Below are positions 34,458 through 40,015 of a DNA stretch of 40,015 bases, in pieces. The notes beneath the pieces are model-generated. The model was not told the origin of the DNA. It saw nothing but the letters and a program-made list of their open reading frames with translations, and made no database searches. Source of the DNA: Lachnospiraceae bacterium (GTDB lineage: Bacteria; Bacillota; Clostridia; Lachnospirales; Lachnospiraceae); NCBI GenBank assembly GCA_017614345.1, contig JAGACB010000094.1, positions 1 through 40,015 on the forward strand. Direction: 5' to 3'. A program made the translations under genes and the position numbers. How positions within the stretch are numbered: the first letter of the stretch is position 1; every line of letters starts with the position of its first letter.

Positions 34458-35312
34458 TCATTTTTCAACGAAAAAGATCTGCAGTGCATGATACAGATCC
34501 AGCTGCCATGCCTTCATATCGTGAACGCCGCCGGGGATCAGGTAGAAATCATAGTTCTCCCCGGGAATCAGCATGTCCGTCTTCGCAAAAACCTTCTCCA
34601 TTACATCCTTGTGCTCTGCGTAGGCAATGTCCTTGTCGCCGTTGCAGCAGAACATATAGCTCAGCTCAAGACCGTTCTTCTTACCCTCTTCAAGGGTCTG
34701 ACAGATCCGCTCCGCTTCCTTCTCGTGATCCCCGAAGGGGCCGCAGCAGCCGGAAAAGGGCCCGTACCAGGCAAACAGGTCAAAATTGTTGTAAAATGCT
34801 GCCCGGTAAGTGGTCATGGAGCCCAGGGAAAGCCCGGCAAATGCCCGGTGAGCCCGTGTCTTCACAAGATTCTCCTCACAAACATTGCCCTCCGCATAAG
34901 TCGAATATTTCTTCTCGATCCCCGGGATAATGTCCTTTCTGAGCTCCTTCCGGAAGTTCTCCGTCCGGGACTCATCCCTGGTGTGCACATCCTCCGCACT
35001 GTGGTACAGACAGGGCGTCACAATGATGCAGGGCTCGCAGATCTTCTTTTCGATCATATTGTCCAGAATGGTCACCGTCTCCGGGAACATCTTGAACCAC
35101 CAGTCCTCCGTCACGCCTCCGCCGTGCATCAGATACAGAATATTGTACTTCTTCGCCGGGTCATACCCGTAGGGCACATAAACCCAGGCACCCTTGTGGA
35201 GCACCGCATTTTCCTCATCATACGTGCTTGTCACGTACTCAAACCGCTCCACGCTTCCCTTATGCTCACACTCCGCCAGAAACTCAGCCGGCATTTCGTA
35301 AATGTAGTTCAT
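34458..35312 (-). CDS. Esterase D/CE1-like alpha/beta-hydrolase (feruloyl esterase-like)
   Basis: This 284-residue enzyme of the putative-esterase family has YNILYLMHGGGVTEDWW (oxyanion region), nucleophile in AFAGLSLGSMTTYRA (GLSLGS), acid in CCNGDKDIAY and histidine in PGGVHDMKAWQLDLY. Family members include feruloyl and acetylxylan esterases and S-formylglutathione hydrolase. There is no signal peptide, suggesting action on imported feruloylated oligosaccharides. The ATG at 35312 has a weak GGAGG-like upstream region (AACGGAGGTTACC). It is the second esterase in the window and supports a plant-cell-wall lifestyle. Confidence 0.83.
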   Translation of the reverse strand: MNYIYEMPAEFLAECEHKGSVERFEYVTSTYDEENAVLHKGAWVYVPYGYDPAKKYNILYLMHGGGVTEDWWFKMFPETVTILDNMIEKKICEPCIIVTPCLYHSAEDVHTRDESRTENFRKELRKDIIPGIEKKYSTYAEGNVCEENLVKTRAHRAFAGLSLGSMTTYRAAFYNNFDLFAWYGPFSGCCGPFGDHEKEAERICQTLEEGKKNGLELSYMFCCNGDKDIAYAEHKDVMEKVFAKTDMLIPGENYDFYLIPGGVHDMKAWQLDLYHALQIFFVEK

Positions 35313-35356
35313 GGTAACCTCCGTTTATTTGTTTTTGAAAAATGTCTTTGTACTGA

Positions 35357-35902
35357 TCACTTTGCCTCGCTCTCCCGGATCATCTCCTGCGCCCGCCGAA
35401 GCATGGGCAGTTCCCGGTTAGCTACCAGCCTTCCGATGGGGGTCTCCCTGCGAAGTTCATATTCCTTCACAGCCTCCTCAAAGGGCAGCTTCAAGGTGGA
35501 CAAATGAAAGTTCTCCACCTCATCCTTTGTCAGATGCTTCTCTCCGAAGGATACCACCTTGCAGAGGAAATAGTTGGTCAGGTTGTGCCGATGGATCACG
35601 TTGTAGTAATCGCTGACCACTCCGATCTTCCCCAGAACTTCCACCTCCACGCCAAGCTCCTCGCTCAGTTCCCGGCGGATGGCCTCAGCCAGATTTTCGC
35701 CGCTCTCGACACCGCCTCCCGCAGTCTCGATCATGGTCGCCTTTCCGAACAGGTCATCTCTCTCAGCCCGAACAAAGTAGAAATTGCCCGCCTCGTCATA
35801 CACGATCCCCCGTGCGATCTGCCGGTCGTGGGTGATGTACTCTTTGGGCCACTCATTGTCCTCCAGCTCAATAAAAAGTTCCTTTGCTTCTGTTTCTCCC
35901 AT
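35357..35902 (-). CDS. Nudix hydrolase
   Basis: This 181-residue pyrophosphohydrolase contains a complete Nudix box, GGGVESGENLAEAIRREL followed by SEELG (residues about 77-99). Nudix enzymes split nucleoside diphosphates linked to another group; the surrounding sequence (ITHDRQIARGIVYDEAGNFYFVRAERDD) resembles those of unknown specificity in Firmicutes. I chose the ATG at 35902 because AAGGGAG lies 5 nt upstream. An extended -10 promoter is seen just upstream. Its nearness to the CARF-nuclease-deaminase gene may be chance. Confidence 0.87.
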   Translation of the reverse strand: MGETEAKELFIELEDNEWPKEYITHDRQIARGIVYDEAGNFYFVRAERDDLFGKATMIETAGGGVESGENLAEAIRRELSEELGVEVEVLGKIGVVSDYYNVIHRHNLTNYFLCKVVSFGEKHLTKDEVENFHLSTLKLPFEEAVKEYELRRETPIGRLVANRELPMLRRAQEMIRESEAK

Positions 35903-35945
35903 GTCTGCTCCCTTCTCAAAAAACAGTTTTTCAGTTACTTCACAC

Positions 35946-35956
35946 ATTTTACCACA
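35946..35956 (-). promoter_or_regulatory. Extended -10 promoter of the Nudix gene
   Basis: TGTGGTAAAAT in minus sense gives an extended -10 (TG-n-TAAAAT), with no strong -35. The start would be near 35939, 37 nt before the ATG. Confidence 0.45.
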
Positions 35957-36000
35957 GAATGCGCTTCTTGTCCTTTACATCTTTGACCTACGAAGAAATG

Positions 36001-36029
36001 TTTACAATACCACCTCCGTAGATTATAAT
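36001..36029 (+). promoter_or_regulatory. Promoter of the zinc-ribbon gene
   Basis: TTTACA (36001-36006), a 17-nt spacer and TATAAT (36024-36029), giving a 5' UTR of about 125 nt. Confidence 0.65.
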
Positions 36030-36057
36030 ATAGCCATCCCTTAAGAAGTGAATGAGT

Positions 36058-36141
36058 AGTTTGCTCACTTTGTTCGCAAACAGGATGCGCCGAAGAACCC
36101 TTCGGGTTTTCGGCGATGGTTGCAGGTCGAAGACCTGCAAC
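36058..36141 (+). promoter_or_regulatory. Structured 5' UTR with three hairpins and a GTTGCAGGTC palindrome
   Basis: GTTTGC/GCAAAC (about 36059-36080), then CGCCGAA-GAACCC-TTC-GGGTTTTCGGCG (36088-36115, 12 bp with one bulge), then GTTGCAGGTC-GAA-GACCTGCAAC (36119-36141). A short frame from ATG 36052 (MSSLLTLFANRMRRRTL) runs through them after an AAGAAGTGA site. The UTR could be an attenuator or simply a site for repeat insertion. Confidence 0.5.
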
Positions 36142-36160
36142 AGAAACGGAGGAAATGAAA

Positions 36161-37462
36161 ATGGCAAAATTCTGCCCGGAATGCGGGACTCCCCGAATGG
36201 AAAATGCAAAATTCTGTGTCACCTGCGGATATGCTTTTGAAGGTGCACCGACCAATCCCTTCATAGGTCTCGGAATGCCCTCAAATTCCTTTATTGGTAT
36301 GGGTGCCCTGACAGATCTCGGGAGCCTCAAATCGGTTTATCCCGGCAACGGCCGCTTCTTCCGTTACAATGAGACCTTCTCCGCCTTTCTCTCCGGCAGA
36401 ACCTATCAGGCCTGGGAGGAGGATGAGGTAGTCAAGGTCCTGGTGCGTCATTCCGGCAAAGAAGAAAAGGACGCCCCCGTTTTCGAGACTGACCGGGAAT
36501 TCATGGACCGGCTGGAGTTCATGATGAAAAGCTTCCCTCTTGAGGAATGGAACGGCTTCAGTGCTTCAGGAGCCGGAGTCATGGACGGCCAAAGCCTGAG
36601 CTTCACCTACCGCGACAAGGAAGGAAACACCACCGCCTTCAGCAGCTACGTTGCCGCTCCGACAGGCTTTGCCATAGCATACCGGTTGTTCTCGGACTGG
36701 TTTGAAGACCTGTACGACAAACATTTTCCCGATCCCAAGCGGAGCTTTGGAAAATATCTTGATCAGATGGCCATGGATGCCGGCGGCTTTGAGCACACCG
36801 GAAAGTACTACGCATTTTTGAAGAAACAAACAACTGACACACCTCCGGAAACCATGTTCCAAAACGGCCGTATCGGTTGTCGGATCATGAACTTCCCGAA
36901 GAGCTTCGGCCATCCGAATCTCGGCGCTGCCACGGCCACCGTGGTCCGGGAGCCCTCCGGCGAGGACTCCGGCAGATTCGTCTTCAAGCTGATCCTGAGT
37001 TACCACACCCTGGATGAAAACCTTCAGGGAAAATGTATTTACGAGGCCCTTGTTGAGGAGGACCTGTTCTCCTGTGATGCTTTGACCGTAAGCGCATTTA
37101 CCCACGACACCATAGAAAAACACTACTTCGGCTGTTTTATCGAAAAGGAATACACCGAGGGGGACATTGAACGCACCTGCAAAATGGTGATCTCCGAGTG
37201 TACGGATCACGTGATCCGTCCCTGTGGTGAGGCATTTGTCCGGATCCCCCGGGACAAGACCGGCTTCGGGCCTGAGAGCATCTCTGACCTGATCACCCTT
37301 GCCGAAGCCTGCAATCTTCCGAAGACCGTGAAAGACATGACGGACAATCCCGCCGTTCCCAAACTCAGCATCTATGAAAAGAACGGCTTTGCCAACATTG
37401 AAACCCGCCCGGAAGACCGTACCTCTGACGGTGTGATCGTCAAGATCTCTTCTTATGCATAA
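36161..37462 (+). CDS. Zinc-ribbon protein of unknown function
   Basis: Residues 1-25 form a zinc ribbon (CPECG and CVTCG, 12 residues apart). The next 400 residues are one or two soluble domains that I do not recognise; conserved-looking blocks are RFFRYNETFSAFLSGRTYQAW and GRIGCRIMNFPKSFGHPNLG. There is no signal peptide or membrane helix. Such N-terminal ribbons are common in Lachnospiraceae proteins of unknown role. I chose the ATG at 36161 because GGAGG lies 8 nt upstream. The gene is followed by a strong terminator. Confidence 0.75.
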   Translation: MAKFCPECGTPRMENAKFCVTCGYAFEGAPTNPFIGLGMPSNSFIGMGALTDLGSLKSVYPGNGRFFRYNETFSAFLSGRTYQAWEEDEVVKVLVRHSGKEEKDAPVFETDREFMDRLEFMMKSFPLEEWNGFSASGAGVMDGQSLSFTYRDKEGNTTAFSSYVAAPTGFAIAYRLFSDWFEDLYDKHFPDPKRSFGKYLDQMAMDAGGFEHTGKYYAFLKKQTTDTPPETMFQNGRIGCRIMNFPKSFGHPNLGAATATVVREPSGEDSGRFVFKLILSYHTLDENLQGKCIYEALVEEDLFSCDALTVSAFTHDTIEKHYFGCFIEKEYTEGDIERTCKMVISECTDHVIRPCGEAFVRIPRDKTGFGPESISDLITLAEACNLPKTVKDMTDNPAVPKLSIYEKNGFANIETRPEDRTSDGVIVKISSYA

Positions 37463-37476
37463 AATGCGAAAAAGAA

Positions 37477-37504
37477 ATGGGGCTGGTGAAACAGCCCCAT
37501 TTCC
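37477..37504. terminator. Bidirectional terminator between zinc-ribbon and lipoprotein genes
   Basis: ATGGGGCTG, a GTGAAA loop and CAGCCCCAT, followed by TTCCTCTTT in plus sense and preceded by an A-rich stretch that gives a U-run in minus sense. Confidence 0.75.
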
Positions 37505-37513
37505 TCTTTCCGA

Positions 37514-37741
37514 TCAAGCACCACAAGAAACGGATACAACACATCCGTTCTCAATATCGATGATCATCCCCGGACCATGCATTTCATTGAACTGTTCTAC
37601 AGTAAGTTCTTCCGAAGTTTGAATGGTCTTGTTGGTTTTCGATTCTTCCCTGCCATCTACCGCAGGCTGAGTGGGGTTGCATCCGGCCAAGGCCAGGGAA
37701 AGAGTAAGGGCTCCGGCCAAAATCGTCATACGTTTTCTCAT
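37514..37741 (-). CDS. Small lipoprotein, paralogue remnant of the LRR lipoprotein
   Basis: The 75-residue product has a signal peptide and lipobox (LSLALAGC). Its first 45 residues match the neighbouring LRR lipoprotein almost exactly (GCNPTQPAVDGREESKTNKT versus the same with few changes). After that it differs: EELTVEQFNEMHGPGMIIDI then ENGCVVSVSCGA. It is exported and acylated; its function is unknown. It is probably a partial duplicate joined to another C-terminus. The ribosome site AAGGAGAG and the start are intact, so it may be expressed. Confidence 0.7.
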   Translation of the reverse strand: MRKRMTILAGALTLSLALAGCNPTQPAVDGREESKTNKTIQTSEELTVEQFNEMHGPGMIIDIENGCVVSVSCGA

Positions 37742-37787
37742 AGTGTATCTCTCTCCTTATTGAAATGAACGGGTAATCCGACTATCG

Positions 37788-37823
37788 TGAGTAAACTTCC
37801 ATCTGCCAGGGGTTCTATGATTT
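37788..37823 (-). pseudogene. Decayed fragment of an LRR-lipoprotein C-terminal region
   Basis: GAGTAAACTTCCATCTG, then about 20 nt including GGGGTTCTATGAT, matches 37998-38036 inside the LRR lipoprotein gene (the codons for IIEPQTDGSLL). Here the frame carries a stop. With the matching N-terminus at 37514-37741, it suggests a former tandem copy lost by recombination. Confidence 0.6.
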
Positions 37824-37827
37824 TTCA

Positions 37828-39579
37828 TCAATCAATAGAGATCCATTTTCCGGTTTCACTGTATCCGGCATTTTTTACAATGCCATCCTCAATCACGATG
37901 TTGAATCCGGAAAGTCCCCCAATCGGACGATCATCACTGTTAATCGGCATTTGCACATTATCTGCCAACGGAAGGCGTAACGGTCCTTCGGCTAGGAGTA
38001 AACTTCCATCTGTCTGGGGTTCTATGATCGTTCCATCGATGAGTAAACAACCATTTTCCACTTTGAAGGAAGAATACCAGGAATCAAGGATACTTTCATG
38101 ATATTTCCCGGTATTGATATCCTCATCATAAGCACTTTTCATAAAATAAATGCCATCCGGAAGTTGAAGTGCCCCGGTTGCAGGATCTGTTTTGGCGTTC
38201 GGTTCGTTCGGAACACGAGTGATCTCATATTTGTATGCCCTTGAACTTTTAATCTCTTCGATTACTTCCACATTGGAATCAACGAGAAGTCTATGTCTGG
38301 TGTTCGGTTCTGAGAAACCGCTGTAAGCCAATTTTAAACTTGTTAAGTTGTTTTTATGACAAATAATATCAGTCAGACCTTCCGCATCAAGCTCCAGACT
38401 TGTCAGCTGATTATCATAGCAATTCAGGTACTCCAATGGACCTATTTTGAGGGTAGTCAGTTGATTGCCGTAACAATTCAAATCAAATCCGACATGTTCG
38501 GCATTCAGTTCGGTTAATTGATTTTCACTGCAATTCAGAGAAGAAATGCGGATCTCACTTAAATCCAAAGCTTTCAATTCATTGTTTTTGCAGTTCAAAT
38601 ATTCCATATCCGAAATCCCGGACAGATCCAGTTCGGTCAGAGAATTAAAACCACAGTTAAGATAATCAAGATTCGAAAGCCCTGTTATGTCTAACGCGGT
38701 CAGCTGATTATGATCGCAATAAAAGTCTACAAGTTTTGAAAGCGCAGAGACATCCAGAGTTGACAGCTGATTATAAGCACAGCTAAGAGATTCCAGGTTT
38801 GAAAGTACGGACACATCCAGGGTTGTCAGCTGATTCGAAGAGCAGCCAAGAGATTTTAGCTGCGAAGGTAAGGAACCATCCAGGGTTGTCAGCTGATTGT
38901 GGCTGCAATCAAAAGTTTTCAGTTTTGATAGTTCGGACACATCCAATTTGGTAATCCGGTTAAAACCGCAGTAAAAAAACTCAAGTTTTGAAAGCCCGGA
39001 CACCTCCAGAGTTGTCAGCTGATTGTGGCTGCAATCAAGTACCCTCAGATTGAAGAAATATTCGATTCCCTTCAGATCTTTGATTCCGAGGCCGTTATAA
39101 GCACCCGTGGCATCTTCCATCAGATTAAGGCTGATGACTTCATTCACTTCGGTCGATTCGAGCATTCCATTTCCGTTTTTATCATATCCGGATACCACGT
39201 TCCGGAATGCCTCATCCGGGAAATTCTCAGTGTCAATGGCAACGGAGAATTTTACTTCCTCGGAAGGGGTTTCTTCCTCAGAAGATGTCTCCTCCTCGGA
39301 AGAGGACTCTTCCGGTGTCTCCTCTGTTTCCTTTTCTGAAGTGTCTTTTCCGGTGTTCTCCGAAGACTCTTCCGGATTGCTTGCCGATTCGGTAAACTTC
39401 TCTTCCGATTTTGTGGATGTTTCCTCGGATGTCTCTTCGGATGTTCCTTCCGAAGTTTGCTGGGTCTTGTTGGGTTTTGATTCTTCCCTGCCATCTACTG
39501 CAGGCTGTGTGGGACTGCATCCGGCCAGTGCAAGGGAAAGTGCCAGAGCGCCGGCAATGATCATCATACGTTTTCTCAT
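37828..39579 (-). CDS. Surface lipoprotein with EF-hand-like loop and 12 leucine-rich repeats
   Basis: This 583-residue exported lipoprotein has signal peptide and lipobox LALAGC (Cys21), then a Thr/Ser/Glu-rich stalk (38-110) that would span the wall. A calcium-binding EF-hand or dockerin-like loop DKNGNGMLESTE follows at 133-144 after FPDEAFRNVV. Twelve 21-residue LRRs (about 178-418; LDCSHNQLTTLDVSGLSKL pattern with conserved C-x-x-N) are followed by a C-terminal beta-rich region. Such proteins bind surfaces, proteins or polysaccharides. AGGAGGAG precedes the ATG. A 21-bp-phased repeat array lies 220 to 355 nt upstream, and a near-identical leader peptide is found in the gene at 37514. Confidence 0.88.
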   Translation of the reverse strand: MRKRMMIIAGALALSLALAGCSPTQPAVDGREESKPNKTQQTSEGTSEETSEETSTKSEEKFTESASNPEESSENTGKDTSEKETEETPEESSSEEETSSEEETPSEEVKFSVAIDTENFPDEAFRNVVSGYDKNGNGMLESTEVNEVISLNLMEDATGAYNGLGIKDLKGIEYFFNLRVLDCSHNQLTTLEVSGLSKLEFFYCGFNRITKLDVSELSKLKTFDCSHNQLTTLDGSLPSQLKSLGCSSNQLTTLDVSVLSNLESLSCAYNQLSTLDVSALSKLVDFYCDHNQLTALDITGLSNLDYLNCGFNSLTELDLSGISDMEYLNCKNNELKALDLSEIRISSLNCSENQLTELNAEHVGFDLNCYGNQLTTLKIGPLEYLNCYDNQLTSLELDAEGLTDIICHKNNLTSLKLAYSGFSEPNTRHRLLVDSNVEVIEEIKSSRAYKYEITRVPNEPNAKTDPATGALQLPDGIYFMKSAYDEDINTGKYHESILDSWYSSFKVENGCLLIDGTIIEPQTDGSLLLAEGPLRLPLADNVQMPINSDDRPIGGLSGFNIVIEDGIVKNAGYSETGKWISID

Positions 39580-39795
39580 AGTGTGTTCTCCTCCTGAATT
39601 GAAATAGAAAAGATGGTCAAAGAATTGACATTTTCCCGAAAGGGTGTATCATTTTTTGTTTTGAAAATCTTTCATTTTTGCGGTTTTGAAATTCTATTTA
39701 TTTCATATTCCTTAAAACTTTCCAAACAATCTTTGAACAATTTCACCATATCAGATAAATCAAGTAAAATCAAGGGGTTTCCGTAAATAAGTCGG
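39580..39795. other. AT-rich upstream region of the LRR lipoprotein
   Basis: No gene is visible. The DNA is T-rich on the plus strand; possible -10-like stretches are present, but I cannot name a single convincing promoter. Confidence 0.4.
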
Positions 39796-39796
39796 A

Positions 39797-39934
39797 AATG
39801 TAACAAAGTTTAATATCCGTGTAACATACCTCGTAACATTTGTAATATTGCATAATAAGTGTGTAAAAAAATCACAACAAGTATGTAATATGTCTCAACA
39901 AGTGTGTAATATGTTTCAACAATCCCGTAACATC
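39797..39934. repeat. Array of seven GTAAYAT boxes with 21-bp phasing
   Basis: GTAA cores start at 39800, 39821, 39842, 39863, 39885, 39906 and 39927; successive spacings are 21, 21, 21, 22, 21 and 21 bp, with one extra off-phase copy at 39833. The two best units are CAACAAGTATGTAATATGTC and CAACAAGTGTGTAATATGTT. Two helical turns per unit means all boxes face one side of the DNA, as for cooperative binding by a response regulator. The next gene (LRR lipoprotein) is the obvious candidate target. Confidence 0.75.
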
Positions 39935-39943
39935 TTCGGCAAC

Positions 39944-39983
39944 AAAAAAAGTTGAACGACCCAAGCCTGCCGGATCGTTCAAC
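39944..39983 (-). terminator. Intrinsic terminator of a gene beyond the right edge
   Basis: In minus sense GTTGAACGA and TCGTTCAAC form a 9-bp stem with a 15-nt loop, followed by UUUUUUU (39950-39944). It ends transcription coming from the right, ahead of the phased array. Confidence 0.75.
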
Positions 39984-39996
39984 TCATTTTTCACTG

Positions 39997-40015
39997 TTAT
40001 TCTTCTGATTTTAGG
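39997..40015 (-). CDS. Possible C-terminal end of an off-window gene
   Basis: One minus-strand frame reads LKSEE and then TAA at 39999-39997, 14 nt before the terminator hairpin. The position fits a gene end, but too few codons are visible to be sure. Confidence 0.3.

Overview
The window looks like a chromosomal segment of a gut or rumen Clostridia bacterium, most likely Lachnospiraceae-like. The signs are strong AGGAGG ribosome sites, sigma-A promoters, roughly 50-55% GC coding DNA, plant-polysaccharide genes and a Firmicutes-type IS1182-family element. This placement is inference; there is no rRNA or other phylogenetic marker in the window.

Layout. 1-13 kb (minus strand) holds small-molecule enzymes: a cysteine synthase cut by the left edge, several GNAT acetyltransferases, an alkaline-phosphatase-superfamily phosphodiesterase, a radical SAM SPL-family protein, a HipA-like kinase with a DNA-binding partner behind twin operators, an APH-fold kinase, a HAD-Nudix-beta-lactamase-like fused ORF, an MmcQ/alkyltransferase fusion and an S51 peptidase. 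13.1-16.35 kb is an apparent antibiotic-response operon: promoter, 23-codon leader peptide, terminator, ABC-F ATPase, Eis-like acetyltransferase. A second promoter-leader-terminator unit precedes a GNAT gene near 4.2 kb. 16.5-17.3 kb is a REP-associated tyrosine transposase (RAYT) set between arrays of its probable repeat. 17.6-24.4 kb holds AlkD, then FAD-dependent reductase, esterase, MATE exporter and GH51 arabinofuranosidase genes, which may form a hemicellulose and phenolic-acid unit. 24.46-26.16 kb is an intact IS inserted into one of the repeats. 26.2-27.9 kb is an AT-rich module with a secreted papain-like protease and a membrane-anchored companion. 28.2-31.4 kb is a GH2 beta-galactosidase. 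31.5-35.9 kb (minus) holds a DUF1294-metallophosphoesterase, a CARF/PD-(D/E)XK nuclease (DUF1887/Card1-like) fused to a guanine-deaminase-like domain, an esterase and a Nudix hydrolase. 36.2-40 kb holds a zinc-ribbon protein, two lipoproteins (one a 12-repeat LRR protein) and a strictly phased 21-bp repeat array.

The most striking global feature is a dispersed palindromic element with the core GGGGACGGTTC: about 28 copies at 15 loci, nearly always intergenic, often starting directly at a stop codon. It flanks the RAYT, is cut by the IS, and in one place fuses two genes in frame. A second palindrome family (arms GTTGCAGGTC and GACCTGCAAC) is nested inside some copies.

The most novel candidates are the CARF-nuclease-deaminase fusion (no CRISPR array or cas gene is visible here), the leader-peptide-controlled ABC-F operon, the repeat/RAYT system, the 21-bp phased array, and an octamer (GGAAAATG) present about 30 times where base composition predicts about one.
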